Shown: piece by piece, positions 26,263-35,971 of the stretch
How the letters are laid out: each line of letters opens with the position of its first letter
How positions within the stretch are numbered: the stretch's first letter is position 1
Source of the DNA: Tatumella terrea
GTDB taxonomy: Bacteria > Pseudomonadota > Gammaproteobacteria > Enterobacterales > Enterobacteriaceae
DNA length: 64,000 nucleotides
Assembly (NCBI RefSeq): GCF_039523755.1
Contig: NZ_BAAAFX010000018.1
Coordinates: 1 to 64,000 of the forward strand
Reading direction: 5' to 3'
Position numbers and translations under genes: made by a program
Notes under the pieces: generated by a model
The model's input: the letters and a program-made list of their open reading frames with translations, nothing else
Databases searched by the model: none
What the model was told of the DNA's origin: nothing

Positions 26263-26917
26263 AACAATCACTGATAACACAGGGAGCCCCTTGTTAAGGT
26301 CACCGCAGGATTTTTCGTTGACCGGTAAATCCCCTAACAGGCGTTAATGCCCGGGAACTACCCTGATTAATCGTTACCCACGCCCGCCCCCGCGATCACT
26401 TAATATCACGGCAGATATTTCGTTACCGGACGTTTCATCAGGGCCGGGGACGGCGCTGATTACCTTCCCTGCTCCCCGCTTATCATGTCCCCGGGGCTAA
26501 ACCGGTCATACTGAGGGCTGTCAGCAGACGAATATTAACTTCCCTGTGGTTTCGTTCCGGAAACTAAAGGCGGCATTAACAGGGGCACAATAGCCGGAGT
26601 ATGATGGAATACGGGAGCCGGCATTGGGGAAATCGGGTCAGGCGGGTAGTGATGTTACCGGTACAGCGATAACAGAAATAAGTGAGGCGGATCCGACGAT
26701 AACAGGACCAGAAATGCAGCCGTCGCTGTGGCCAGGCACCACTGAGCAGAACCAGGCCGACGGCCGATGATGTCACGACTAAAAGCAACGGACCTGTTTC
26801 CTGTGACTTAACCGGTATCATCAGCCTGCTGACCCGCCAGTGAGTGCAAAAAACTATCGCCGGACTGTCCCTGGTTCCTGCCCTTTCTTCCCGGAACCGA
26901 ACGGGCTCTGAGAATAT

Positions 26918-26947
26918 AAAAAAAACACCGGATAACCGGTGTTTTTT
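26918..26947 (-). terminator. terminator of proQ-prc
   Basis: ACACCGG and CCGGTGT around an ATAA loop, extended by A- and T-runs on the two sides (eight A before and six T after on the plus strand). It can end transcripts in both directions and lies 14 nt past the prc stop. Confidence 0.93.
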
Positions 26948-26961
26948 CAGGCTGACTGCGC

Positions 26962-29001
26962 TTACTCGCTCGCTTTGGTCGCAGGTGATGCGTCTTCAAG
27001 CTGCGCAAGATCGTTGGCAATATCCACCGTCTCATCCAGGTAAGGATCAGGTTCTTTGTAGTCTTTTGGCAACTGATCAAGACTCGCCAGCGGTTTCTTA
27101 CCTTCTGCCTGCAGACGGGCATTAATGCGGTCCAGACGCAATGCATCATCTTCTTTGTTTTCTTTATCACGCTTAGCATAATTCAGAGAAACAATATCAA
27201 TTTTGTCCTTCATACTATCGAACCGCTTAATATCCTGCAGGATGTACTGGAATTCGCGATCTTTAGCGATACGGGCATTATGATCGGCCAGCAGTGCCGG
27301 CAGATAAGGCTTCAGGTCACCGTATTTCTGGTATTTAGCCGCCGGGATGCTATCCCATGGCAAGGCATTATCTTCGTACTTTTCACCGGTTTTTACCGTT
27401 TCAACACCGGTCGGCATCAGCAGATCCGGGGTAACCCCTTTCAGCTGGGTACTGCCACCGTTGATACGGTAGAATTTCTGGATGGTGTACTGGACAGAGC
27501 CCAGGGCAGGCCATTCAGGGCGCAGCATCTGGTCATAGATACGGTTCAGTGAACGGTATTGCTGGACGGTCCCTTTACCGAAGGTCGGCTCACCGACAAT
27601 CAGCGCACGGCCATAATCCTGCATTGCGGCTGCAAAAATTTCAGATGCCGACGCACTGAAACGGTCGACCAGAACCACCAGCGGGCCTTTATAGTAGACA
27701 ATGCCATCGGTATCACTGTCCTGACGGATCTTACCGGTATTATCACGCACCTGGACGACAGGTCCTGACGGGATAAATAACCCGGAAAGTGACACCGCTT
27801 CTGTCAGTGCCCCGCCACCATTGGTGCGCAGATCAATAACAATGCTGTCAACATGCTGTTTTTCCAGTTTCTGCAACTGGATCTTCACATCATCGGTCAG
27901 GCCGACATAGAATCCGGGAATATCCAGCACACCGACTTTATGCGTGCCCACGTTGTGCACAGACATCTGCACGGCACGATCTTCCAGACGGATCTTTTCG
28001 CGCGTCAGGGTGATGATGCGGGTTTTAGTCCCCTTACCGGCCGGTAGAATCTCCAGGCGAACGCGGCTGCCCTTAGGTCCCTTGATTTTCTCAACCACAT
28101 CATCAAGGCGCCAACCGATAATATCTTCCATCGGTTTGCCTGGCTCACCAACGGCAACAATACGGTCACCGACCGACAGCAGTTTACTCCGTGCCGCAGG
28201 ACCGCCGGCAACCATCGAGTTGATCATGACGGAATCATCATCGTCAGACTGCAGAACCGCACCGATACCTTCCAGAGAAAGGCTCATTTCGGTATTAAAT
28301 TGTTCGGTGTTGCGTGGCGACAGATAGTTAGTATGTGGATCTATCTGATGCGCGAAAGCATTCATCGCCATCTGGAACACATCTTCACTGTTGGTTTGTG
28401 TCAGACGACGAATGGCAAATGTATAACGCCGGGTCAGCGTTTCCCGGATTTCCGCCTCGGTCTTACCGGCCAGCTTAAGATTCAGCTCGTCAAATTTGAC
28501 GCGGGCATCCCACAGACTGTTCAGTTCAGCCTCTGAGACCGGCCACGGTGCCTTGCTGCGGTCCAGGTTGATGCTGTCATGCCCGGTAAAGTCCATCGGG
28601 CGCTTCAGGACTTCCAGTGCATACTCATAACGTTCAAAGCGACGTTTCTGCGAAAGATTGAACAGATCGTAGAAAATATCCAGTTTACCGGTTTTAAGCT
28701 CATCCCCGACCGTTCCTGCTTTGTCAGAAAATTTAGCAATATCGGACGCCAGTAGCACGTTATGGTTGTAGTCCAGCATGTTCAGATAGCGATCAAAGAT
28801 TTTTTCTGAAAAAGCACTGTTCAGGTCGATCTGCCGGTAGTGGGATTGCGTGAAACGCGTAGTCACACGTTCACTGACCGTCACATGCTGAGGTTCCTCA
28901 TGCAATACCGGGATCTGATCTTCGCGGGTAATGGTATCTGACGCGAAGGTCTGGCCTGCAAAAAGCAGGCCAGCAATCATACTTAACTTAAAGGTGTTCA
29001 T
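26962..29001 (-). CDS. prc: periplasmic tail-specific protease Prc
   Basis: Carboxy-terminal processing protease that trims FtsI and, with NlpI, degrades the endopeptidase MepS. It has 679 residues: a signal peptide ending at QTFA-S, a PDZ domain (about 235-330) with SLEGIGAVL, and the S41 catalytic core with nucleophile Ser451 in RFSASASEIF and Lys476 in TFGKGTVQQ, 25 residues apart as in E. coli. It follows proQ by 19 nt on the same strand, forming the proQ-prc operon. Confidence 0.97.
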   Translation of the reverse strand: MNTFKLSMIAGLLFAGQTFASDTITREDQIPVLHEEPQHVTVSERVTTRFTQSHYRQIDLNSAFSEKIFDRYLNMLDYNHNVLLASDIAKFSDKAGTVGDELKTGKLDIFYDLFNLSQKRRFERYEYALEVLKRPMDFTGHDSINLDRSKAPWPVSEAELNSLWDARVKFDELNLKLAGKTEAEIRETLTRRYTFAIRRLTQTNSEDVFQMAMNAFAHQIDPHTNYLSPRNTEQFNTEMSLSLEGIGAVLQSDDDDSVMINSMVAGGPAARSKLLSVGDRIVAVGEPGKPMEDIIGWRLDDVVEKIKGPKGSRVRLEILPAGKGTKTRIITLTREKIRLEDRAVQMSVHNVGTHKVGVLDIPGFYVGLTDDVKIQLQKLEKQHVDSIVIDLRTNGGGALTEAVSLSGLFIPSGPVVQVRDNTGKIRQDSDTDGIVYYKGPLVVLVDRFSASASEIFAAAMQDYGRALIVGEPTFGKGTVQQYRSLNRIYDQMLRPEWPALGSVQYTIQKFYRINGGSTQLKGVTPDLLMPTGVETVKTGEKYEDNALPWDSIPAAKYQKYGDLKPYLPALLADHNARIAKDREFQYILQDIKRFDSMKDKIDIVSLNYAKRDKENKEDDALRLDRINARLQAEGKKPLASLDQLPKDYKEPDPYLDETVDIANDLAQLEDASPATKASE

Positions 29002-29020
29002 GCCCTGGTCATTCTCCGTT

Positions 29021-29701
29021 TCAGAACTGCAAGTGTTCTGCGCGTACTATCATTGCCATGCCGGATGCAAGCTGAACCCGAACACCCTCTTTTGATACTT
29101 CAAGGACAGTGGCATCCATTGCGTTTTGCCCGGCCTTGACTTTAATAGGCTGGCCTGCGTGCAGTGCAGAAGTATCTGTTACCGGTTTCAGCGGTGCTGC
29201 AGCCGGTTTGGCTGAACGAGGGGTAGCAGATTTCTTAGCATTATCGCGAGGTTTGCGTGGCGCATCTGCCGATGGGGTCGCACGGGATGCTGCTTTACGT
29301 GGCTTACGGGGTTCGCTGTCGGTTTCACCATTTTCCGCTTTACGGACACGCTGCTGTGCGCGGTGGGCCTGTACACGGGCTTTGGCTTCTTCCAGCTGTT
29401 TACGTGCGTGCTCGACATGTTGCTCATCAAGCTCACCGCAGGCGTTGCCATCCAGGTCAACGCGTTTCGCACCGGCTTTGATACCGTGCAGGTAACGCCA
29501 GCTGGAGGTATATAAGCGCAGTGCTGAACGCAGCCGGGTTTTACTGATCTGCGATTCTGCCGGTACACGTTCAACAATATCCTGAAAAATACCGATTTTC
29601 AGGGGCTTCGCTTCACCTTCAATGCAGAAACATTGCGGGAAACTCTCGGCCAGGAAGGCGATGACTTCTTTACTGCTATTCAACTTAGGTTGATTTTCCA
29701 T
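29021..29701 (-). CDS. proQ: RNA chaperone ProQ
   Basis: FinO-domain RNA-binding protein that stabilises small RNAs and mRNA 3' ends. It has 226 residues: the FinO domain (about 1-120; AFLAESFPQCF and the SALRLYTSSWRYLHGI motif), a long Lys/Arg/Ala/Pro-rich linker (about 121-175) and a C-terminal Tudor-like domain (GQPIKVKAGQNAMDATVLEV to the end). First gene of proQ-prc; msrC lies 95 nt upstream on the same strand. Confidence 0.97.
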   Translation of the reverse strand: MENQPKLNSSKEVIAFLAESFPQCFCIEGEAKPLKIGIFQDIVERVPAESQISKTRLRSALRLYTSSWRYLHGIKAGAKRVDLDGNACGELDEQHVEHARKQLEEAKARVQAHRAQQRVRKAENGETDSEPRKPRKAASRATPSADAPRKPRDNAKKSATPRSAKPAAAPLKPVTDTSALHAGQPIKVKAGQNAMDATVLEVSKEGVRVQLASGMAMIVRAEHLQF

Positions 29702-29796
29702 GAAATTTCCTGATTACAACGGTTTTGCCGACCAACGCGGACATGAACAGGCGTCATTATAATGACAACGTTGCTAAATGCTATGCATCCTGTCAA

Positions 29797-30297
29797 TTAG
29801 CTGCCGTTCTGTTGCAAAAATCTTTCGATTTCTGTCCCGGGCAGTGCCGCCGACAGGCTTTCGGCCAGCTGACACAGCCCTTTTTCGTCTTCCGCATCGA
29901 AGCGGTCATATTCCGTACTATCGATATCCAGTACTCCAATCACCCGGCCATTAACGGTGACCGGCAAGACGATTTCAGAATTACTGGCTGCATCGCAGGC
30001 AATATGACCGGCAAATGCATGGACATCTGCCACCCGTTGAACCGCATTTTCGGCCACAGCCGTGCCGCAGACCCCCCGGCCGACAGGAATACGCACGCAG
30101 GCAATTTTTCCCTGGAACGGTCCGAGTACCAGTGTGTCAGGTTCACTCAGCAAATAAAATCCGGCCCAGTTAACCCCTGACAACCGCTCAAACAGTAAGG
30201 CACTGCAGTTTCCCAGCAGGGCCAGGAATGATGTTTCACCGGAGGTCAACGCGTTGAAATCCCGGTTAAGCTCATCATAAAATGCTTGTTTGCTCAT
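29797..30297 (-). CDS. msrC: free methionine-(R)-sulfoxide reductase MsrC
   Basis: GAF-domain enzyme that reduces free methionine-R-sulfoxide. It has 166 residues with the three active cysteines Cys67 (GKIACVRI), Cys77 (GRGVCGTA) and Cys101 (HIACDAAS), whose spacing matches Cys84/94/118 of E. coli. Other conserved segments are VNWAGFYLL and SNSEIVLPV. Divergent from letA (yebS), as in E. coli. Confidence 0.95.
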   Translation of the reverse strand: MSKQAFYDELNRDFNALTSGETSFLALLGNCSALLFERLSGVNWAGFYLLSEPDTLVLGPFQGKIACVRIPVGRGVCGTAVAENAVQRVADVHAFAGHIACDAASNSEIVLPVTVNGRVIGVLDIDSTEYDRFDAEDEKGLCQLAESLSAALPGTEIERFLQQNGS

Positions 30298-30518
30298 AGA
30301 CCAACCATATACATTAACAAAGTATTACTTTCTTCCGTATGTTTCTGAATAGCACAAAAACATACACAGGCATAATGAATCAATAGCAGAGTTACTATAC
30401 TCTTAGCAATCCGTTGTCCGGGAAATCTCTTCACTATCGTCCGCAGTAATATAGCAGACTACCCCTGGGATAATTCAGGATTTTTAACAACTCCACCGGA
30501 TAACCATAAATTTCGTTT

Positions 30519-31763
30519 ATGAAAATTAACACAATCAGGCCGGCATTATCCCCTGTCGCCGCCCACCGGTGCCCTCAATGTGATCTGGTTTTCAACCTGT
30601 CACCGTTAAATGCGCACGAAAGTGCTTACTGCCCCCGGTGTCTGGCTAAAATTGTCAGCGGCAATGCCTGGCCCCTCTCCCGTCTGGTGATCCTGGCCAT
30701 TGCGATGATGATCCTGATGCCATGTGCTTTCAGCTGGCCATTGATCAGTATCCGTTTGCTGGGCATGAATATCAATGCCAGTGTGCTCGGGGGCATTTAT
30801 CAGATGGTCTCTGCCGGCAATGTCCTCACCGCGGCAATGGTCACTTTCGGTGCGATTGGCGCCCCCGTCACCCTGGTACTGGCCATTCTCTATCTGCGTA
30901 TCGGTCACTGGCTTGGCATGAATCTGCGGCCGGTCTTACTGATGCTGGAAAAACTGAAAGAATGGGTGATGCTGGATATTTATCTGGTCGGGATCGCCGT
31001 TGCCGCCATCAAGGTGCAGGATTACGCCGCACTGAATGCCGGCTACGGGTTGGCTGCTTTTATTACACTGACCGTACTGAGCCTGCTGACCCTGATCAAT
31101 CTGAACCCTCAGTCACTGTGGCAAACGTTTTACCCGCAAACGCCCGTCGCTGCCGCCCCGGATAAGATAAGCATCTGTCTGCATTGCCATTTCAGCGGGT
31201 TACCCGATCACCGTGGCCGTTGCCCGCGCTGCCATACGCCGCTGGATAAACGTCGCCCCTACAGCTTACAGAAGACCTGGGCGGCACTGATTGCCTCGAT
31301 TGTGCTGCTTTTCCCGGCCAACCTGCTACCGATTTCGGTGATCTACCTCAACGGCTCTCAGCAGGCCGATACGATCTTTTCCGGTATTTTATCCCTCGGC
31401 GCCGGGAACCTCCCGGTGGCGATGGTGGTATTTATCGCCAGTATTCTGGTGCCGTTCAGTAAAGTTTTAATTATGATTTCTCTGCTACTCAGTATCCATT
31501 TTCGCTGTGTTCAGGGGCTGAAAACGCGGATCCGCCTGCTCAGAGCCATCAAATGGATTGGCCGCTGGTCAATGCTCGATCTGTTTGTCATTTCGCTGAC
31601 GATGTCACTGGTCAATCGTGACCAGTTATTAGCTTTTACTATGGGGCCGGCCGCTTTCTATTTTGGCTCCGCCGTTATACTTACCATACTGGCCGCCGAA
31701 TGGCTTGACAGTCGATTACTCTGGGACGCCCATGCAACAGGAAACGCCGAATATGCCGATTAA
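30519..31763 (+). CDS. letA: intermembrane lipid transport protein LetA (YebS)
   Basis: Inner-membrane PqiA-family protein working with LetB in lipid traffic across the envelope. It has 414 residues with two zinc-ribbon-plus-membrane modules: Cys18/Cys21 and Cys38/Cys41 in the first ribbon, and LHCHFSG with RCPRCHTPL in the second, each followed by a group of membrane helices. KLKEWVMLDIYLVG and WSMLDLFVISLTMSL are the repeated core motifs. The ribosome site is weak. It overlaps letB by 32 nt, so the pair is translationally coupled. Confidence 0.95.
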   Translation: MKINTIRPALSPVAAHRCPQCDLVFNLSPLNAHESAYCPRCLAKIVSGNAWPLSRLVILAIAMMILMPCAFSWPLISIRLLGMNINASVLGGIYQMVSAGNVLTAAMVTFGAIGAPVTLVLAILYLRIGHWLGMNLRPVLLMLEKLKEWVMLDIYLVGIAVAAIKVQDYAALNAGYGLAAFITLTVLSLLTLINLNPQSLWQTFYPQTPVAAAPDKISICLHCHFSGLPDHRGRCPRCHTPLDKRRPYSLQKTWAALIASIVLLFPANLLPISVIYLNGSQQADTIFSGILSLGAGNLPVAMVVFIASILVPFSKVLIMISLLLSIHFRCVQGLKTRIRLLRAIKWIGRWSMLDLFVISLTMSLVNRDQLLAFTMGPAAFYFGSAVILTILAAEWLDSRLLWDAHATGNAEYAD

Positions 31764-34359
31764 TTCAGCGGTGACAAAGAAACGCAAGATCTCCCCCTTC
31801 TGGTTACTGCCGCTGATTGCCCTGCTGATCACTGGCTGGCTGTTGTGGCAAAACTATCAGGACCGGGGAACGACCATTACCATTAATTTCCAGTCTGCGG
31901 ACGGTATTGTCCCGGGGCGCACGCCAATCCGCTATCAGGGGGTGCAGATTGGTACGGTCGAAGGGATTATCCTGAGCGATGATTATCGCACCATCCGCAT
32001 TCGGGCCAGCATCAAGAACGATATGAAAGATGCGTTGCGCCAGAACACCAAATTCTGGCTGGTCACACCGCAGGCTTCACTCGCCGGGGTTTCCGGACTG
32101 GATGCCCTGGTCGGCGGAAACTATATCTCGATGATGCCGGGCGACGGTAACCGTCAGGAAAACTTTACCGCGCTCGACTCTCAGCCCCGCTTCAGTACCA
32201 ACACCACCGGTTTGTTACTGCATCTGAATGCACCGGATCTTGGCTCACTCTCCACCGGCTCTGTGGTCTATTACCGCAAAATCCCGGTCGGTAAGGTGTA
32301 TAACTACAGCATCAATAATGATAATCACGGTGTCGTCATCGACCTGCTGATTGAACGCCGCTACAGCTCGCTGGTGAAAAAGGATAGCCGGTTCTGGAAT
32401 GTGTCAGGCGTTGACGCAAGCTTCAGCCTCAGTGGCGTAAACGTAAAAATGGACAGCCTGCCGGCCCTGATCAATGGCGCTATTGCCTTTGATTCACCGT
32501 CGGACAGCCAGCCTGCCCGTGCCGATGACCGTTATCAGCTTTATCCGAATCTGGCAGAGAGCCACAGAGGGGTAAAAATTCAGCTGGATCTGCCGGATGG
32601 CAACAATCTGACGGCCGGATCTACCCCGCTGATTTATCAGGGCTTACAGGTAGGTACCCTGACCCGTCTGAACCTGGCTGATCCGCAACATGTCAGCGGC
32701 GAACTGATTATTGACCCTTCAGTGGCCGGACTGATGCGCAGTGAAACACGTATCGAACTGCATAGCCCGAAACTCGGCCTGACGGATACCTCACTCAGCA
32801 GTCTGCTGACCGGAGATACCCTCGAACTGGTGCCTGGAGGGGGACAGCCGCAAACGCGTTTCAGTGTCTATCCCGCCACCCAGACTCTGATGCATACCCC
32901 GGGCAGCCTGAACATCCGTCTGAAGGCCTCCGACAGTTATGGCATTGCTCCGGGTCAGCCCGTGGTGCTGAATGGTGTCACTATCGGGACGGTCTCCGAA
33001 CGGCAACTGACCAATGACGGGGTCAGTTTTATCGTCTCCATCGCGCCGGATTATCGCCGCTTTGTCCATGGCAACAGTAAATTTGTTGCCGACAGTCAGA
33101 TCCGCGTGAATGTCAGTCCGGACGGTATCCAGATGGTCGGTGCTACCCCGGGCCAGTGGCTGCAGGGAGGCATCCGGCTGGAAGCGGGTGACCGTGGGGC
33201 TCCGGCGGCCAGCTATCCGTTGTATGCCGATGCCGGTAAAGCCGCCGAAGGTGTGACCGGTGATAACCCTTCCACCACTCTTACACTGACGGCCAGCAGC
33301 CTGCCGGATATCCAGGCCGGGTCGGTTGTGCTTTACCGCCGCTATCAGGTCGGCGAAATTGTGGCCGTGACCCCGCATGCCGATAACTTTGAGGTGGCGG
33401 TACATATTTCCCCGGCATACCGTAAGCTGATCACCCGCGATACCGTGTTCTGGGCTGAGGGCGGAGCCCGCGTGCAGATCAATACCAGCGGTATTACCGT
33501 GCAGGCGACCCCGCTTAACCGGGCCCTGAAAGGGGCGATCAGCTTCGATAACGTACCGGGCGTCGTACATCAGCAGGGGCAGACACGTACCCTGTTCCCT
33601 TCAGAGACAGCCGCCCGCGCCATCGGCAGTCAGATCACCCTGAAGACCTATGACGCCAGCAAACTCTCCAACGGAATGCCCATCCGGTATCTGGGCATTA
33701 CTATCGGTCAGATAGAATCCCTGTCTCTGAGTGCCGATAATAACCAGGTGCTGGCAAAAGCCGTGTTGTACCCGGAGTATGTGAACGATTTTGCCCGGAC
33801 CGGCAGCCGGTTCTCGGTGATCAGTCCCGAGATCTCATCCACGGGTGTCAGTCATCTGGATTCCCTGTTACAACCTTACGTTAACGTGGATCCGGGTAAA
33901 GGCGCATCAATGCGTACCTTCGAACTGCAGCAATCAACGATCACCGATTCACGGTATCTGAACGGGAAAACCTTCTTCGTCGATGCGCCGGAAGCCGGTT
34001 CGCTGACCATCGGTACGCCGGTTCTGTTCCGTGGTGTGGAAGTCGGGACGGTCACCGGTACCTCACTGGGAGCCATGGCAGACCGGGTACAGATTGCGAT
34101 GCGTATCAGCCAGCACTATCAGTATCTTGTACGCAATAATTCTGTGTTCTGGCTGGCATCCGGCTACTCGCTGAACTTCGGTTTAACCGGCGGTGTGGTA
34201 AAAACCGGGACCTTCCAGCAATTTATCCGCGGCGGCATTCAGTTTGCTACCCCGCCAACGGTACCGCTGGCACCGGAAGCCACAGCCAGCAAGCATTTCC
34301 TGCTGCTGAGTGAGGCACCGAAAAACTGGCAGCAATGGGGGACTGCAATCCCCCGCTAA
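31732..34359 (+). CDS. letB: seven-MCE-domain lipid transport protein LetB (YebT)
   Basis: Periplasm-spanning tunnel protein of 875 residues (E. coli about 878). One N-terminal membrane helix (ISPFWLLPLIALLITGWLLW) is followed by seven MCE domains, visible as repeated motifs such as DGIVPGRTPIRYQGVQIGTV, GSVVYYRKIPVGKV and GTPVLFRGVEVGTV. The E. coli tunnel of stacked rings joins inner and outer membranes. Start at the ATG at 31732 (MQQETP), aligned with the E. coli N-terminus; a second ATG seven codons later is possible. Confidence 0.95.
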   Translation: MQQETPNMPINSAVTKKRKISPFWLLPLIALLITGWLLWQNYQDRGTTITINFQSADGIVPGRTPIRYQGVQIGTVEGIILSDDYRTIRIRASIKNDMKDALRQNTKFWLVTPQASLAGVSGLDALVGGNYISMMPGDGNRQENFTALDSQPRFSTNTTGLLLHLNAPDLGSLSTGSVVYYRKIPVGKVYNYSINNDNHGVVIDLLIERRYSSLVKKDSRFWNVSGVDASFSLSGVNVKMDSLPALINGAIAFDSPSDSQPARADDRYQLYPNLAESHRGVKIQLDLPDGNNLTAGSTPLIYQGLQVGTLTRLNLADPQHVSGELIIDPSVAGLMRSETRIELHSPKLGLTDTSLSSLLTGDTLELVPGGGQPQTRFSVYPATQTLMHTPGSLNIRLKASDSYGIAPGQPVVLNGVTIGTVSERQLTNDGVSFIVSIAPDYRRFVHGNSKFVADSQIRVNVSPDGIQMVGATPGQWLQGGIRLEAGDRGAPAASYPLYADAGKAAEGVTGDNPSTTLTLTASSLPDIQAGSVVLYRRYQVGEIVAVTPHADNFEVAVHISPAYRKLITRDTVFWAEGGARVQINTSGITVQATPLNRALKGAISFDNVPGVVHQQGQTRTLFPSETAARAIGSQITLKTYDASKLSNGMPIRYLGITIGQIESLSLSADNNQVLAKAVLYPEYVNDFARTGSRFSVISPEISSTGVSHLDSLLQPYVNVDPGKGASMRTFELQQSTITDSRYLNGKTFFVDAPEAGSLTIGTPVLFRGVEVGTVTGTSLGAMADRVQIAMRISQHYQYLVRNNSVFWLASGYSLNFGLTGGVVKTGTFQQFIRGGIQFATPPTVPLAPEATASKHFLLLSEAPKNWQQWGTAIPR

Positions 34360-34371
34360 GCCGGTGTGATG

Positions 34372-34398
34372 ATAACGGGAAGCAGCGCTTCCCGTTAT
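34372..34398 (+). terminator. hairpin between letB and rsmF
   Basis: A 12-bp perfect stem (34372-34383 with 34387-34398, 3-nt loop) located 12 nt after letB. No T-run follows, so it may instead protect the letAB message end. Confidence 0.5.
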
Positions 34399-34438
34399 CA
34401 TGTTACACTGCGGCATTATTTTCTGACGGAACTCCGCT

Positions 34439-35866
34439 GTGTCCGATTCATCCCTTTTTTTACCTGACGATTTCCTGGCGCAGATGCAACAACTGCTCGG
34501 TGACGGGGCATCTTTTGAAGATTTCAAAACCTATTGCCGGTTACCGCTGCGCCGCAGCATTCGCGTTAATACCCTGAAAATCTCTGTCGCTGCATTTCTG
34601 GATAAGGTCGCCGGTTATGGCTGGCAACTGACGCCGGTTCCCTGGTGTGAAGAGGGATTCTGGATCACCCGTGAAGATGAATCCCTGCCACTGGGCAGTG
34701 TGGCTGAGCATCTCAGCGGACTGTTTTATATTCAGGAAGCCAGCTCAATGCTGCCGGTTTCCGCCCTGTTTGCCCATTGTGAACGCCCTCAGTCGGTTAT
34801 CGATATGGCGGCCGCTCCCGGTTCCAAGACCACCCAGATCGCTGCACGAATGGGCGACGATGGTATGATCCTGGCGAATGAGTATTCGGCCAGTCGGGTC
34901 AAAGTACTGCACGCAAATATCAGTCGCTGCGGTGTCACCCGTGCGGCTATCACACATTTTGATGCCGCCGTCTTCGGGCCGGCCTTGCCGGAGTATTTTG
35001 ATGCTGTACTGCTGGATGCCCCCTGTTCAGGCGAAGGGGTTATCCGTAAAGATCCGAAGGCCCTGAAAAACTGGAGCCCGCAGAGCTGTGAGCAGATAGC
35101 CGGCACTCAGCAGGGACTCCTGGAAAGTGCTTTTCAGGCCCTGAAACCGGGAGGAACACTGGTCTATTCGACCTGCACCCTGAACCGGCTGGAAAACCAG
35201 CAGGTGATCGACTCACTGCTCGCCCGTTATCCGGATGCGGCAGAAGTTGTCCGGCTTGATACCCTTTTCCCTGGCGCAGAACAGGTCGCCACCCCGGAGG
35301 GTTATCTGCATGTCTTTCCGCAGATATTTGACAGTGAAGGTTTCTTTGTTGCCTGCCTGCGCAAAACCGGCAGTGTTCCTCCGCTGCCGGCACCGACTTA
35401 TAAAGTCGGCAAATTCCCGTTTTCCCCGTTATCCCGTAAACAGGCAGAAGAAGTACGTCAGCTGGCGGCCGCTTCCGGGCTTATCTGGCCGGCAGACCTG
35501 GAACTCTGGCAACGGGATAAAGAAATCTGGCTTTTTCCTCAAGCGACCGTCCCTTTGTTTGGCCGGATCCGCTTTTCGCGTATCGGAGTGCGGCTGGCAG
35601 AAACGTTTGCCAAAGGTTACCGCTGGCAGCATGAGGCGGTGATCGCGCTGGGAAACCCTGACCATTCACTGATCTACACCTTCTCTGATGAAGAAGCAGA
35701 AGAGTGGTATCGGGGACGGGATATTCATCCTGACGGTCCGTTACCGGGTAATGAAATGCTGGTGATGCATCACGGACAGCCACTGGGCCTGGCTAAAAAG
35801 GTCGGCAACCGGATTAAAAACAGCTATCCGCGGGATTTAGTCAGGGACGGACGTCTGTTCCGCTGA
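34439..35866 (+). CDS. rsmF: 16S rRNA m5C1407 methyltransferase RsmF
   Basis: SAM-dependent RNA (cytosine-5)-methyltransferase of 475 residues (E. coli 479). The SAM loop is in DMAAAPGSKTTQIAARM, and the two catalytic cysteines are in LLDAPCSGEGV and VYSTCTL. A C-terminal PUA-like region ends NRIKNSYPRDLVRDGRLF. The start is GTG at 34439, the only start fitting the family N-terminus. E. coli yebV, yebW and pphA, which follow rsmF, are not present here; SdsR follows. Confidence 0.95.
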   Translation: MSDSSLFLPDDFLAQMQQLLGDGASFEDFKTYCRLPLRRSIRVNTLKISVAAFLDKVAGYGWQLTPVPWCEEGFWITREDESLPLGSVAEHLSGLFYIQEASSMLPVSALFAHCERPQSVIDMAAAPGSKTTQIAARMGDDGMILANEYSASRVKVLHANISRCGVTRAAITHFDAAVFGPALPEYFDAVLLDAPCSGEGVIRKDPKALKNWSPQSCEQIAGTQQGLLESAFQALKPGGTLVYSTCTLNRLENQQVIDSLLARYPDAAEVVRLDTLFPGAEQVATPEGYLHVFPQIFDSEGFFVACLRKTGSVPPLPAPTYKVGKFPFSPLSRKQAEEVRQLAAASGLIWPADLELWQRDKEIWLFPQATVPLFGRIRFSRIGVRLAETFAKGYRWQHEAVIALGNPDHSLIYTFSDEEAEEWYRGRDIHPDGPLPGNEMLVMHHGQPLGLAKKVGNRIKNSYPRDLVRDGRLFR

Positions 35867-35874
35867 CAGTGCCG

Positions 35875-35971
35875 AAAAAAAGACCGGACACAACTCCAGT
35901 GACCGGTCCAGGGAAATGGCTCAGAGAGCCGTGCGCTAAAAAATGATGAGCGGTAACCTATGGCAGTTGCA
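35875..35971 (-). ncRNA. sdsR: SdsR (RyeB) small RNA
   Basis: On the minus strand the core TTTTAGCGCACGGCTCTCT, then GAGCCATTTCCCTGGACCG matches E. coli SdsR almost base for base. A terminator of GACCGG/CCGGTC plus seven T (35881-35875) ends it. A sigma-S-like -10 (CTGATACTA, 35984-35976) places the 5' end near 35971, giving about 97 nt. The location, between rsmF and yebY, is the E. coli position. In E. coli it is a stationary-phase RNA that represses tolC and mutS among others, and an antisense partner (RyeA) overlaps it. Confidence 0.9.

Larger units (their letters stand above)
25938..26435. repeat. tandem direct repeats of about 210 bp, 2.4 copies
   Basis: Unit 1 (25938-26147) and unit 2 (26148-26360) differ by about a dozen substitutions and one 3-nt indel, so they are near 94% identical. 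Unit 3 (from 26361) matches for about 75 nt and then diverges. Each unit ends with a small palindrome around GGCGTTAACGCC; a related GGGCAG-N6-CTGCCC stands just before unit 1. On the minus strand each full unit holds a 33-codon frame starting MKDYWQSVTL. No inverted ends or transposase suggest an insertion sequence. Confidence 0.95.
25639..26917. other. 1.3-kb gene-free spacer between htpX and prc
   Basis: Contains the tandem array of about 210-bp units (25938-26435). The flanks show no family-like coding frame on either strand. An 82-codon minus-strand frame at 26576-26821 has no recognisable domain or ribosome site and is not called. Confidence 0.6.

Noticed and set aside
25938..26435. The 210-bp tandem units as a CRISPR array or insertion sequence
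   Set aside because: Units are contiguous with no spacers, and there are no terminal inverted repeats, target duplications or transposase.
32791..33570. 259-codon frame antisense to letB
   Set aside because: Entirely inside a well-supported coding gene; long antisense frames are common in GC-rich codons.
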